Positions 11,301 to 23,527 of a stretch of DNA of 64,000 nucleotides are shown piece after piece. The notes beneath the pieces were generated by a model. It saw only the letters and a list, made by a program, of their open reading frames with translations. It did not search any database and was not told where the DNA came from. The position numbers were made by a program, and so were the translations under genes. The stretch covers positions 209,001-273,000 of the forward strand of contig JAYMFD010001095.1 of NCBI GenBank assembly GCA_035771175.1, in the 5' to 3' direction. Source of the stretch: Paratinospora sagittata. Lineage: Eukaryota > Streptophyta > Magnoliopsida > Ranunculales > Menispermaceae. The first letter of the stretch is position 1; every line of letters begins with the position of its first letter.

Positions 11301-12611
11301 TATTGATTTGTATTTATTAGGCCATATGTTGATTATTTGAGTTTTATAAGAACTCTTGAAGAATTTATTAGTATGTTTTTAAAAGGAAAATATACAATTA
11401 AGTTTAGAGAAATAAAAGAAAAATTACCTTAGCTTACAGATGAATAATTTTTTAGTGAAAATTTTATCCCTTAGGCAATTTAGTGAAATAGAGGATTAAA
11501 ATAAACTAACTCTATATATATTGATAAAACATATCCCTTGAGCTCTTTAATGATTGATCGCTTGAAATCAATAAAGATCATTTTCATCATAATGAATATA
11601 ATTGAAAATTACTTGATATTGAATTACCATATTTTATACAATTGATGTACTTATGTATCTTACAAATTATACAAAGAATATATATTATATTATGTTCTTA
11701 AGTAATTTGTTAGCTAGCAAGATACAACTTTACATTAAGTTGAAGCAATAAAATGGTATATTTTCATATGACAAGTAATATGAATTTATTTTATTCAAGA
11801 GCGTCAAGATCATAATTACTTGGATATGTAACAAGTTCAAAAGGTTTATTAAATAAACATATTTCATTGAAATCTATAAGCTATAAAAAGTGATAAAATT
11901 AATAAGTAGAAATATGATCATGATGTAGTATTCTAATCAATTTCTTTGCTAAAAGTTTTGTTAATTGCAGTATTTGTGGAGCCAATTTACAATATTAGCA
12001 TACAAAGATCGAAATGTATTTGAAGAGTCAAGCTACTGAAGAAAATTCAATGATGTCAACATGAGGGGGATAATTCTTATGAAGAAGAGTTATTGATTAG
12101 TACACTATACTCTTTTTCCCTTAGCTAAGGTTTTGTCCCACTAGGTTTTCCTTGTAAGGCTTTTAACGAGACAATCTTAACAATATAAGACTCAAAGAGA
12201 AAATTGTACTCTTTTTCCTTCTAGATTTTTTTCCCACTGGGTTTTCTCTAGTAAGGTTTTAACGAGGCATATTCTTTATGTATGATGGTATTCAAAAGGA
12301 GGAGTGTTATAAATATATTTGAATATCATCATAACCTCCAATTCATTACAAGGATTTTGTAACCTCTATATTAGGGTTGAATTTAATTTTGTAATAACCA
12401 ATAGAATTAATTTTTGTAACCATTGAATTTATTGATATTGTTAATGTAATTTAATCATCTATTACGACCATGAGCCTATATAAGGAGGTGCTTAGATTGC
12501 ACTAGATGCACAAAAGACTTATAAAAGTCTAGAATATCATGAGAATAAAATATCTCTCTATTTTTCTATTTCTTCTCTCAAGCATGTCTCATTTATATTT
12601 GTTTATTTGTA
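8397..12611 (+). mobile_element. large LTR element without coding capacity (LARD type)
   Basis: Two LTRs of about 308 bp lie at 8397-8704 and 12305-12611; both contain a TATA-like CCTATATAAGGAGG. After the 5' LTR comes ACGCGTTATCAACACGAAAG, a primer-site-like segment. Before the 3' LTR is a purine tract (AAAAGGAGGAG). The 3.6-kb interior has no gag or pol reading frame and only short frames. Near 12100-12280 two related stretches (TTTTCCCACTGGG and TTTTAACGAG) repeat, as seen at the 3' end of some plant Copia elements. No clear target duplication was found. A reverse-oriented fragment of the same family is at 31552-33525. Confidence 0.75.
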
Positions 12612-13193
12612 CTATTTATTAAATTTAAGTTTAACTAAATATTCTTTAACTTTAAAGTCTTAGTTTATTATTTAATATAAGTAAAAACCAAGTAGATTTT
12701 TATTAAGTCCAGCTAAATAAAAGTAAAAAAAAAAAGATTGATAAACAAAAATTTTAATTCATAAGTTACTTTTTCTTAGCAACAAATAGTGAAATTTGAA
12801 AACGAAGAAGAAAAAAGGTAAGGGGGGTGGGGGAGGGAGAGATCATCTCATGGTGTTACAGTAACAACTTCAATGGGGATGGGTTGGTTAAGGTACGGTT
12901 GGGATCGGTGGTTGCAACCGCCCAACTGATGAGTATTGTATAAATAATTTAATGTTGTATTAGTATTGTATAAATTATTATTTTTTTGAAGGAATATTGT
13001 ATCATTTATTTTATTTTATTTTAGTGTTAACAAAATGTCAGAAGCTAGCATTGGGCCAAAAAAAGTCGGGATTTCTCAGTTGGGCAAAAAAGACGAGCAT
13101 AATGAGAGACATAACAACCTTTTAATTACAACTTTTAATTTGTTGGAGCTATATCATCAAGACCCTTTTCATTACAAGCTAGAATCTTTTTTA
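12612..13193. other. no gene seen
   Basis: AT-rich spacer between the LARD and the first LINE block. It holds a G-rich stretch near 12815-12840. A reading frame at 13035-13292 runs into antisense LINE sequence and is judged not to be a gene. Confidence 0.4.
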
Positions 13194-13730
13194 TTTCAAG
13201 AAACTCCAGGACAAGAATTCAACAACTCCTTACAAGTCTTCAATAATAAGACAATTTATCCCTTCTCTGCGGAGAAGAAGAAAGGGCTTTAATTACACTT
13301 TGAGAATATCCTTCAATATATGATAATGGAATGCCTTTCTCCAAAGCAAGAGTTAAGCCCTCTCTCAAAGCCATAGCTTCAAGATTTAGTTTAAGTTTAA
13401 GGGAATCTGGGGGATCCCTTTTTGGATGAATTCTCTCTTGGATATTGAGAGAACCTGTGTGATTTCTCCGGAAGTCTTCAACAAAGAAAAGAGGTTGAGT
13501 AGGAGAAAAGTCCTCCCTCTTCTTTGAGTACATCCGGGAGTTTCTGGAACACCAAATCAGCACACGGCTACATAATCCCTCTGCATCTTCCCTCTCTAAA
13601 TTAATTAATACATCTTTAAAATTACGTGCTTTTGTTAGGCAACTGATTCCTTTATCTGCTGAGAACCAAGTTTGAGCCCAAACATTTTTTTAAAAGAACA
13701 CCTCCCCATTGCATGGACCACTGATTCTTG
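13194..13730 (-). mobile_element. LINE 3' end, RNase H (RVT_3) region, block 1
   Basis: On the minus strand the frame ending at 13240 contains WCSRNSRMYSKKR and EAMALREGLTLALEKG, then SQSVIKALSS, the signature of the RNase H-like tail of plant LINEs. The element is interrupted at 13731 by a Copia derivative and resumes at 16588. This is a 5'-truncated LINE, not a host gene. Confidence 0.8.
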
Positions 13731-16582
13731 GGTTAGATATGGTGTGGCTTGGTCCCATCATTGAATAATTTTTATTTGTGTACAGTTTCTTTGTGTATTA
13801 GTTTTTTTAGTCTGAATTGGAAACTTTTCTAGTTGTATTAGAAACTAATTGGAATTGAAAAGTATTGGAAACTAGCACCTAATATTATATAAACCCTCAT
13901 TGGGATGTGAGAGGGTGTTGTGTGAGAATTGGGGATTTGTATGAGAGAACTTTTGTGAGTTGAGAGAATTTGTTTAGATCTGATTATAGGTTGTAACTTA
14001 TTTGCATTATCTCATTAGTGGATTGATTCTCATCTTCCGTAGACGTAGGTGTATATTCACCGAATCAAGTAAATCTGTGTATTTTTGCTTATGTATTTCT
14101 TTGTATTCGTTTGAATCAGTTTGATTATTTGCGTTTGTGTGTTTATTATTTGGCTTTCGCTTCCGTTGGGAACAATTTAGTATCAAAGCTTGGGTCGAAG
14201 AAGTTGCCGTTGTGGGTATCGAAGCTGCAGTACCGATTTTACACGATTGTTGTTGTGGTTTCGCGGGTGCTAATTGCGGGTCTAAATATCGACGATATCG
14301 TTCATTCGACTCATTGTATTACTAGGATCGGTTGCTTGGATTTCTTTTGTTGACGGTAAATCGCTGATTTGGTTTCGTGAGTCGTGTTTTGAGCATTGGA
14401 AAATTAAGAATATCTTGTCTTTGTGCAATTTGAAAAGACAAATCAGTAGGGATCATTATTTTATTTTTTAATTGTATTTCTTTGCTTCTGTATTTCTTTG
14501 CCTCTGATAAAGCAAAGAAAAGAAAAGAAACTGCGACTTGGATTGGGTGAGTGATATTTGATTTCTGAATTTGGGAACAAATTGGTGTGTGGTTATTTTT
14601 AATCAATTGGATTTTGGAATCGTTGTTTGGGAGTTTGGAAAATTTTGGCAATTTGTTCTCTTGGAGATTACTACGACGAGCAAAACTACGTGTGTATCGA
14701 ATGCAAAGTTTGAGGTGAAAAAGTTTGATGGCAAGAATGATTTTGGCATGTAGCAAGTACAAGTTCAAGATATCTTGATACAACAGAGTTTACACAAGGC
14801 TTTGAAGGGTCCAAGTCGAAAATCAACAGATATGTCAAATGAAGATTGGGCAGAGTTTGATCTGCAAGCATGCAGTACTATTAAACTGTGTTTGACAAAG
14901 GAGATCACAAATAGTGTCAGGCACGAGAAATCTGCGGTGTCACTCTGGTCTAAGTTGGAAAATCTGTATTTGACTAAGTCTCTCACAAATAGGTTGTATA
15001 TGAAGAAGAAGTTGTACATGTTTCAGATGAAAGGAGGTACAACTATTAATGAGCACCTTAATGAATTTAATGGAATCATTGCCAATCTATTAAATATTGG
15101 TCAGAAGGTGGATGATGAAGATAAGGCTTTACTCCTTATTTGTTTGCTTCCTGAGTCATATGAGCACTTGGCCACTACTTTGCTTTATGAGAAGGAGACT
15201 CTTAATTTTGATGATGTTTCGGCTATGCTCCTTGCGAATGAGATAAAGAGGAAGTCTTTCGTTAGTGATCCTCATGTGGATCAGATCAGAGACAATCTAG
15301 TGAGTATGGTAGATCTCAATTCAGATCAAGAGGAAAATCTTTAGAAAGGTGGAATTTGTCAAAAGATGAATGTGCATTTTGTCACCAAAAAGGGCATTGG
15401 AAGAAGGACTGTCCGAAGATACAAAAGAAGAACAATGCCAATACGAATGTTGCACATGCTGAGGATGATACAGGTTTTGATTATGTTCTAAGTTGTTCAT
15501 CATTGGTATGTCAATCTGATGAATGGATCTTGGATTCGGGTTGTACTTATCATATGTGTCCCAACAGCCATTGGTTTTCCAGTCTTGAGGAGTGTGATAG
15601 TGGTTCAGTTTTTATGGGTAATGGAAATACCTGTAAAACCAAAGGGATAGGTACAATCAAGTTGAAGTTGCATGATGGAACAATCAGAGATTTGACAAAA
15701 GTACGATATGTGCCAAATTTGAAGAAGGGTATCATCTCTGTGGGTGCATTAGAATCTTAAGGTTTCAAAGTCACCATTGAGACTGGTGTTCTAAAAATTG
15801 TGCGAGGTGCATTAGTGGTGTTGAAAGGAATTAGGAAGAATAACTTGTACTTTTTGCAGGAGAGTACAATTTTAGGTAGAGCTGGCACAATTGATAAGGT
15901 TCCTACTCAAAAGTCTCTACAACATTTGAAGTCAGTTGTGACTAGGAGACATTAAGAGAGTATTCGACGATCTGTCTGTTTCGCAGATATCGTAGCAGAT
16001 GCATTCCTAGTTGTTGCAGATGGTATAAGTGGTATGCCATAAGGATGTCATTCAAAGTTGAGTGCCTTCAGGCATATGTGGAGATGAGAATTTGGTACTT
16101 GGATATATGGTTGAAGTGGTCCTCGCCAAGGTGAAAATTGTTAGATATGGTGTGGCTCAGTCCCACCATTGGATAATTTTTATTTGTGTACATTTTCCTT
16201 GTGTATTAGTTTCCTAGTCTAAATTAGAAATTTTCCTAGTTGTGTTGAAAACTAATTGGTATTGGAAACTAACTCTAGCACCTAGTATTATATAAACCCT
16301 CATTGGGATGTGAGAGGGTGTTGTGTGTGAGAATTGGGGATTTGTGCGAGAACACTTTTGTGAGTTGAGAGAATTTGTTTAGATCTGATTATAGGTTGTA
16401 ACCTATTTGCATTCTCTCGTTAGTGGATTGATTCTCATCTTCCGTGGACGTAAGTGTATATTCACCGAACCACGTAAATATCTGTGTTTTTGCTTTTGTG
16501 TTTTTTTGTATTCGTTTGGATCGGTTTGATTATTTGCCTTTGTGTGTTTGTTATTTGGCTTTCGCTTCCGCTTCGTACAACA
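13731..16582 (+). mobile_element. internally deleted Copia element, block 1
   Basis: The LTRs are 13731-14174 and 16139-16582, 444 bp each, ending TACAACA in the 3' copy. The 3' LTR starts TGTTAGATATGG; the 5' LTR starts GGTTAGATATGG, a mutated terminus. The target duplication is TCTTG (13726-13730 and 16583-16587). A primer-site-like segment follows the 5' LTR (TTAGTATCAAAGC). Gag and protease survive; integrase, reverse transcriptase and RNase H are absent, so the element cannot move alone. Confidence 0.85.
14668..15760 (+). pseudogene. Copia gag-protease remnant, block 1
   Basis: The gag core is open from 14775 to 15344 (SAVSLWSKLENLYLTK and KKLYMFQMKGGTT are typical of plant Copia gag). 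An upstream stop at 14752-14754 replaces a Trp that the sister copy at 21190 keeps. A second frame (15356-15760) has the zinc knuckle CAFCHQKGHWKKDC and the protease motif WILDSGCTYHM, then stops at LES. The two frames are separated by a stop and a frame change. Pol beyond the protease is deleted. Confidence 0.8.
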
Positions 16583-16587
16583 TCTTG

Positions 16588-17385
16588 CTCCTTCTGGCAT
16601 AGCTTGCATAAAGGGGAGTTAATCACTTTCCTTAAACACAAATTTTCATTAGTGGGTAAAATATTATTGAGTCTCCAAAAAAAGATTTTTAATTTTGGAG
16701 AAACATTTAGATGCCATAAAACTTTCCAACATCTGTCAGGGCCATAAGAGGAGCCAGAACCACCCTCTCCTTGCAAGGATCTAGCAAACCAATACCCACT
16801 TTTCACCGAGTAGGAGCCGTTACATGTATAATGCCATAATAATTTATCATCTACGATTCTATTACTGATTGGAATTTGTAGGATTGCATTCAGGTCTTCC
16901 TCCCAAACCAATCTCTTAAGGTCATCAACTTTCCAATGGCCTTCCAAGGAGATGAAGTCCTTAACCAGTTTGTCAAAAGCCTCAGGCCTAGAGTGATAGG
17001 TTTGAAGGTAGTAGGTCTAGGAATCCAAGGGTCTTTCATGAAATTGATATTTCCACCATTACCCACTCTCCATCTGATTAAAAGGCTTCTACCCCAGATA
17101 ATACTCCATATTTGAGATGCCCCTTTACACACTTTTGCTTCCCAAAAGCTTGAGTGTGGAAAATATATGGCTTTTAAGAGCTTAGCCACTAAAGAATCAG
17201 GAGATGTCACCAATCTCCAGCCTTGCTTAGCAAGTAAAGCTTTGTTGAAAGATTCCATATCTCTGAAACCCATTCCACCACAAACTTTAGGGGTACAAGC
17301 TAGAATCATTAGAATAAGAGCTTGTGATGTTAATAGTAATAAAGGATCACTTGTGTAGCAGGAGCTCATGAAGCTTGCAAATTGT
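16588..17385 (-). mobile_element. LINE, zf-RVT and RT C-terminal region, block 1
   Basis: Minus-strand frames (17369-16890 and 16947-16462) read CGGMGFRDMESFNKALLAKQ and then SVKSGYWFARSLQ...PKLKIFFWR...PLCKLC. These are the end of a LINE reverse transcriptase and its zf-RVT domain. A frameshift near 16900-16950 separates them. It is the other half of the LINE split at 13731. It lies directly upstream of 2OGD copy B, an order kept in copies C and D. Confidence 0.8.
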
Positions 17386-17561
17386 TACAAGGCACTACAA
17401 TATCATAGAAATTCCAAGCTAGATATATATTTTTAAATTCTAGTTTTAAATTACAAGCTAGAAATATTTTTTAGATTCTAGTTTATTTTTTTTCCTTGAA
17501 GTTTTATAGCCTCTGGATTTTCCTATTTGATTCCTACAGGGCCCAGAAAGGAAAAAAAAAG

Positions 17562-18904
17562 GGTTAATTCGAGCACCCACCAAGTGTTCAACAAAATTAC
17601 ATCAAAATATGATTGAACTCTAGAGTTGAAGGCCTTCGATGATACAAAAGCGAGAACTTGTAGAGGCTGGTGTAACAAAGGTTCCTCGAATATTTATCAC
17701 TCCACTTGATGACGTGATCGATGAGGAGATGATTCCAGATAAGAAAGAATTTATGATTCCAGTTAAAGGCATGAACATGGAGAAAGATGTCATTAGACGG
17801 AAGGACATCATCGATCAAGTAAGACATGCAACTGAGACATGGGGTTTCTTTCAAGTAATAAACCATGGGATCCTTATAAAAATGTTAGACGAAATTCTTG
17901 AACGGGTTCGTATGTTTAATGAGCTACCTACGGAGGAGAGAAACAAATCTTATATGAGGGACACAACTGTAAAGGTGGCATATAATTATAACAACTTTGA
18001 TTTGTATAGAACCAAAGCTGCAAATTGGAGTGACACTATATCTTTCATGGCAGCTCCTGATTCTCCTAATCCTAGTGAGTTGCCAATACAATTAAGGTTT
18101 GCTAACAAAGCTTACGCTTCTTTCTCTTTATAATACTTGATACAACATATATAGACCAAGATCTTTTTATCGAAAAAAAAATAGAGTGAGAAAGTGATTG
18201 ATTCAAGTTTTGCACTAATAATTAGGAGGTGGACCGTTAAGTTCACTCCAAACTTCATCAATATCAACTTCACAAGATTCTTATGCAGATATTTCTATAA
18301 TTTTAGTATATAGATTCATAAAATTGTCTTCAATCGTCACCCCGTTCCTCTAGCGATTACAATGCCATGGCTATCATAATTATCTAATGATCTTGTTAAT
18401 TGTCTATGTCTACTAAGTAGCCCTTGCAAAAATACAGAAGTTGTTTTAATTCTAACAATTTTGCAAATTGCTTTGATAGACTCCTATGCCAATTACAAGT
18501 AGTTTTTCCTCTATATCTATATACCTATGATCTATCTATCTTTGTGACAACATCATAATAATATTATTCCTTAACGTGATTGATTTTTAGAGGTATAATA
18601 ATGGAGTACTCGAAACAAGTTTTGGGGGAAAACATTGTTTGAGTTACTATCAGGCTCTTGGGCTTGATAAAGACCATCTAAATGACATGGGATGTTTAGA
18701 GGGGCTCTTTATTGTTAGTCACTACTATACACCATGCCCAAAACCTAAATTGACCTTAGAAGTTTCCAAGCATCTGATGGTGGTTTCATTACCGTCCTCT
18801 TGCAAGATCAGATTGGTGGTCTACAAGTTCTTCATCAAGGCCAATGGATTGATGTTCCTCCTACGCCTAGAGGTCTAGTAGTAAATGTTGCAGATCTTCT
18901 TCAG
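17562..18904 (+). pseudogene. 2OGD pseudogene, copy B
   Basis: Two exons are recognisable: to 18096 (donor AAG|GTTTGC) and 18591-18904 (donor CAG|GTAAGT). The start codon seen in copy A is lost: the aligned bases read GGTTAATTC. The N-terminal part is shifted before 17639. Exon 1 keeps the WGFFQVINHG strand. Exon 2 has a 5-base deletion (GTTTTGGGGGAAAAC, where D has GTTTTGAACTTGGGG) shared with copy C, a short deletion after TTACTATC, and a lost base in the HxD codons. Exon 3 is not present; intron 2 runs into a repeat fragment and a Gypsy LTR piece. It cannot encode an enzyme. Confidence 0.85.
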
Positions 18905-19480
18905 GTAAGTCTTTTTCTATAGTGGTCACTACATCTTCTTGAATTACTATTATTTATCTTATACAAAGCATCATTTGAAAAAAGACTAATGCCAATGAGC
19001 AGAAATGGTAAAGCATTTTCTACTCAAACTCAACTAAGTCTTACTCCAACAATATTTGGTCGACTATATGAATTTGCTACCTCCATTCGGCTCCAACTAG
19101 GGCTTAGTCAATATTTAAATTACAAGTAGTTATATCTTTCTTAATCATTCTTTGCCCATGTTATTTTAAATCCTTCCTCTATCATTATTGTGAATTGTTA
19201 GTAGGTCACTTTTCTTAGCCAGCATATACAAATGTCTATTGTGTATGTGTTGAAACCATCTAAACTGGTTTTCTCTCATTTTATCTCATATTTTCATGAC
19301 ACACAAAATCTTGTGTGAGTCTAATTAAAGATTGGACAAGTGACTATTTTGAAATACATTATATCTTACAATTCCTTAAAAATTACAAATCTTGTTGGGA
19401 TGAGTTGGATATTTTTTGTTTGGATTAAAATTTTCCCATGTGATGAGATTAAGATATATGGGGTAAAGGACATGTCAACT
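18905..19480 (+). other. intron 2 remnant of copy B plus dispersed repeat
   Basis: 18905-19288 aligns with intron 2 of copies C (27593-27973) and D (47570-47955). From 19289 it changes to a fragment of the repeat at 1710-2100 in reverse orientation. No gene. Confidence 0.6.
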
Positions 19481-19631
19481 TGTAATACCTAGGATACACA
19501 AAAAAAAAATTGAACTTCCTGCCCGAACGTTCGGGCGCTTTTTTTCCTATTTAAGGAAACCCCCCCTCATTTCTCACACCAAATCACTTCTCCTTGTGAT
19601 TTCTCTATTTTCTCTCACTTCTCCATGTGAT
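19481..19631 (+). mobile_element. Gypsy LTR fragment at the block junction
   Basis: It starts TGTAATACCTAGG and carries the GAACGTTCGGG palindrome and TTTAAGGAA seen at 28149 and, inverted, at 31551. It stops abruptly at TTTCAAG, where the second copy of the LINE block begins, so it marks a duplication breakpoint. Confidence 0.7.
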
Positions 19632-20170
19632 TTCAAGAAACTCCAGGAAAAGAATTCAGCAACTCCTTACAAGTCTTCAATAATAAGACAATTCATCCCT
19701 TCCCTGCGGAGAAGAAGAAAGGGCTTTAATTACACTTTGAGAATCTCCTTCAATATAAGATAATGGAATGCCTTTCTCCAAAGCAAGAGTTAAGCCCTCT
19801 CTCAAAGCCATGGCTTCAAGATTTAGTTTAAGTTTAAGGGAATCTGGGGGCTCCCTTTTTGGATGAATTCTCTCTTGGATATTGAGAGAACCTGTGTGAT
19901 TTCTCCGGAAGTCTTCAACAAAGAAAAGAGGTTGAGTAGGAGAAAAGTCCTCCCTCTTCTTTGAGTACATCCTGGAGTTTCTGGAACACCAAATGTTCCA
20001 GTACACGGCTACATAATCCTCTGCATCTTTCCTATCTAAATTAATTAATACATCTTTAAAATTACGTGCTTTTGTTAGGCAACTGATTCCTTTATCTGCT
20101 GAGAACCAAGTTTGAGCCCAAACATTTTTTCAAAAGAACACATCCCCATTGCATGGACCACTGATTCTTG
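19632..20170 (-). mobile_element. LINE 3' end, RNase H region, block 2
   Basis: Near-identical to 13194-13730. The minus-strand frame 20006-19677 includes YWNIWCSRNS and SYIEGDSQSVIKALSS. It is interrupted at 20171 by the same Copia derivative at the same site as block 1. Confidence 0.8.
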
Positions 20171-23026
20171 GGTTAGATACAGTGTGGCTTGGTCCCACCA
20201 TTGGATAATTTTTATTTGTGTACAGTTTCTTTGTGTATTAGTTTTTTTAGTCTAAATTGGAAATTTTCCTAATTGTATTGGAAACTAATTGGTATTGAAA
20301 ACTAAATTTGTATTGGAAACTAACTCTAGCACCTATTATTATATAAACCCTCATTGGGATGTGAGAGGGTGTTGTGTGAGAATTGGGGATTTGTATGAGA
20401 GCACTTTTGTGAGTTGAGAGAATTTGTTTAGATTTGATTATAGGTTGTAACTTATTTGCATTATCTCATTAGTGGATTGATTCTCATCTTCCGTGGACGT
20501 AGGTGTATATTCACCGATTCATGTAAATCTGTGTATTTTTACTTATGTGTTTCTTTGTATTCGTTTGAATCGATTTAATTATTTGCGTTTGTGTGTTTAT
20601 TATTTGGCTTTCGCTTTCGTTGCGTACAACAAATTAGTATCAAAGCTTGGGCCGAAGAAGTTGCAGTTGTGGGTATCGGACTTGCAGTATCGATTTTACA
20701 TGATTGTTGTCGTGGTTTCGCGGGTGCTAATTGTGGGTCTGAATATCGACGATATCGTTCATTCGACTCATTGTATTACTAGGATCGGTTGCTTGGATTT
20801 CTTTTGTTGACGGTAAATCGCTGATTTGGTTTCGTGAGTCATGTTTTAAGCATTGGAAAATTGAGAATATCTTGTCTTTGTGCAGTTTGAAAAGACAAAT
20901 CAGTGGGGATCATTATTTTATTTTTTAATTGTATTTCTTTGCCTCTGATAAGCAAAGAAAGGAAAAGAAACTGCGAATTGGATTGGGTGAGTGATATTTG
21001 ATTTCTGAATTTGGGAACAAATTGGTGTGTGGTTATTTTTAATCAATTGGATTTTGGAATCGTTGTTTGGGAGATTGGAAAATTTTGGCAATTTGTTCTC
21101 TTGGAGATTACTATGACGAACAAAACTACGTGTGTATCGAATGCGAAGTTTGAGGTGAAAAAGTTTGATGGCAAGAATGATTTTGACATGTGGCAAGTAC
21201 AAGTTTAAGATATCTTGATACAACAACGTTTACACAAGGTTTTGAAGGGTCCAAGCAGAAAACCAACAGATATGCCTGATGAAGATTGGGCAGAGTTTGA
21301 TCTGTAGGCATGCAATACTATTAAACTGTGTTTGACAAAGGAGATCATGAATAGTACCAGGCACGAGAAATCTGCGGTGTCACTCTGGTCTAAGTTGGAA
21401 AATTTATATTTGACTAAGTCTTTCACAAATAGGTTGTATATGAAGAAGAAGTTGTACATGTTTAGGATGAAAGAAGGTACAACTATGAATGAGCACCTTA
21501 ATGAATTTAATGGAATCATTACCAATCTATTAAATATTGGTCAGAAGGTAGATGATGAAGATAAGGCTCTACTCCTTATTTGTTTGCTTCCTAAGTCATA
21601 TGAGCATTTGTCCACTACTTTGCGTTATGGGAAGGAGACTCTTAATTTTGATGATGTTTCGGCTATGCTCCTTGCGAATGAGATAAAGAGGAAGTCTTTT
21701 GTTAGTGATCCTCATGTGGAGGGTCTAGTTGTAAGGGGGTAGATCAGATCAGAGACAATCTAGTGACTATGGTAGATCTCGATTCAAATCGAGAGGAAAA
21801 TCTTCAGAAAGGTGGAATTTGTCAAAAGATGAATGTGCATTTTGTCACCAGAAAGGGCATTGGAAGAAGGATTGTCCGAAGATACAAAAGAAGAACAATG
21901 CCAATACGAATGTTGCACATGTTGAGGATGATACAGGTTCTGATTATGTTCTAAGTTGTTCATCATTGGTATGTCAATCTGATGAATGGATCTTGGATTC
22001 GGGTTGTACTTATCATATGTGTCTCAACAGCGATTGGTTTTCTAGTATTGAGGAGTGTAATAGTGGTTCAGTTTTTATGGGTATTGGAAATACCTGTAAA
22101 ACCAAAGGGATAGGTACAATCAAGTTGAAGTTGCATGATAGAACAATCAGAGATTTGAAAGAAGTACGATATGTGCCAAATTTGAAGAAGGGTATCATCT
22201 CTGTAGGGGCATTAGGATCTTAAGGTTTCAAAGTCACCATTGAGACTGGTGTTCTAAAAATTGTGCGTGGTGCATTAGTGGTGATGAAAGGAATTAGGAA
22301 GAATAACTTGTACTTTTTTTGTAGGGGAGTACAATTTTAGGTGGAGCTGGCACAATTGATAAGGTTCCTGCTCGAAAGTCTCTACAACATTTAAAGTCAG
22401 TTACGACTAGGAGACATTGAGAGAATATTCGACGATCTGTTCGTTTTGCAGATATGGTAGCAGATGCATTCCCAGTTGTTGCAGATGGTATAAGTGGTAT
22501 GCCATAAGGATGTCATTCAAAGTTGAGTGCCTTCAGGCACATGTGGAGATGAGAATTTGGTATTTCGATATATAGTTGAAGTGGTCCTCGCCAAGGTGAA
22601 GATTGTTAGATATGGTGTGGCTCGGTCCCACCATTGGATAATTTCTATTTGTGTACATTTTCCTTGTGTATTAGTTTCCTAGTCTAAATTGGAAACTTTC
22701 CTAGTTGTGTTGGAAACTAATTGGTATTGAAAACTAACTCTAGCACCTAGTATTATATAAACCCTCATTGGGATGTGAGAGGGTGTTGTGTGTGAGAATT
22801 GGGGATTTGTGCGAGAACACTTTTGTGAGTTAAGAGAATTTTTTTAGATCTGATTATAGGTTGTAACTTATTTGCATTCTCTCGTTAGTGGATTGATTCT
22901 CATCTTCCGTGGACATAAGTGTATATTCACCGAACCACATAAATATCTGTGTTTTTTTGTATTCGTTTGGATCGGTTTGATTATTTGCATTTGTGTGTTT
23001 GTTATTTGGCTTTGGCTTCCGCTTCG
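20171..23026 (+). mobile_element. internally deleted Copia element, block 2
   Basis: Sister copy of 13731-16582. The 5' LTR is 20171-20631 and begins with the same mutated GGTTAGATA; it ends TACAACA and is followed by AATTAGTATCAAAGC. The 3' LTR starts at 22604 and is truncated near 23026 (GCTTCG then CAGAGTTTTGG), losing its end and the TCTTG duplication. The shared site and shared terminal mutation show it was copied with the block rather than inserted separately. Confidence 0.85.
21100..22223 (+). pseudogene. Copia gag-protease remnant, block 2
   Basis: Same gag and protease modules as block 1 but with different lesions. It keeps the Trp at DMWQVQV yet has stops at 21207-21209 and 21306-21308, and an insertion near 21718-21745 breaks the gag end. 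The zinc knuckle and WILDSGCTYHM frame is open at 21819-22223. The independent mutations show that both copies have been decaying since the duplication. Confidence 0.8.
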
Positions 23027-23527
23027 CAGAGTTTTGGCATAGCTTGCATAAAGGGGAGTTCATCACTTTCCTTAAACACAAATTTTCATTAGTGGGTAAA
23101 ATATTATTAAGGAGTCTCCAAAAAAAGATTTTTAATTTTGGAGGAACATTTAGATGCAATAAAACTTTCCAACATCTGTCAGGGCCATAAGAGGAGCCAG
23201 AACCACCCTCTCCTTGCAAGGATCTAGCAAGCCAATACCCACTTTTCACCGAGTACGAGCCGTTACTTGTATAATGTCATAATAATTTATCATCTACCAT
23301 TCTGTTACTGATTGGAATTTGTAGGGTTGCATTCAGGTCTTCCTCTCAAACCAATCTCTTAAGGTCATCAACTTTCCAATGGTCTTCCAAGGAGATGAAG
23401 TCCTTAACCAGTTTGTCTAAAGCCTCAGGCCTAGAGTGATAGGTTTGAAGGTAGTTGGTCTAGGAATCCAAGGGTCTTTCATGAAATTGATATTTCCACC
23501 ATTACCCACTCTCCATCTGATTAAAAG
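23027..23527 (-). mobile_element. LINE zf-RVT region, block 2
   Basis: Matches 16605-17085. The zf-RVT part (SGYWLARSLQ...LKIFFWRLLNNILP) keeps LLNN where block 1 has lost a codon. It is interrupted at 23528 by a Gypsy LTR and resumes at 25824. Confidence 0.75.

Noticed and set aside
13035..13292. 85-codon plus-strand gene
   Set aside because: Its second half is antisense to LINE RNase H coding sequence and the first half has no known similarity.
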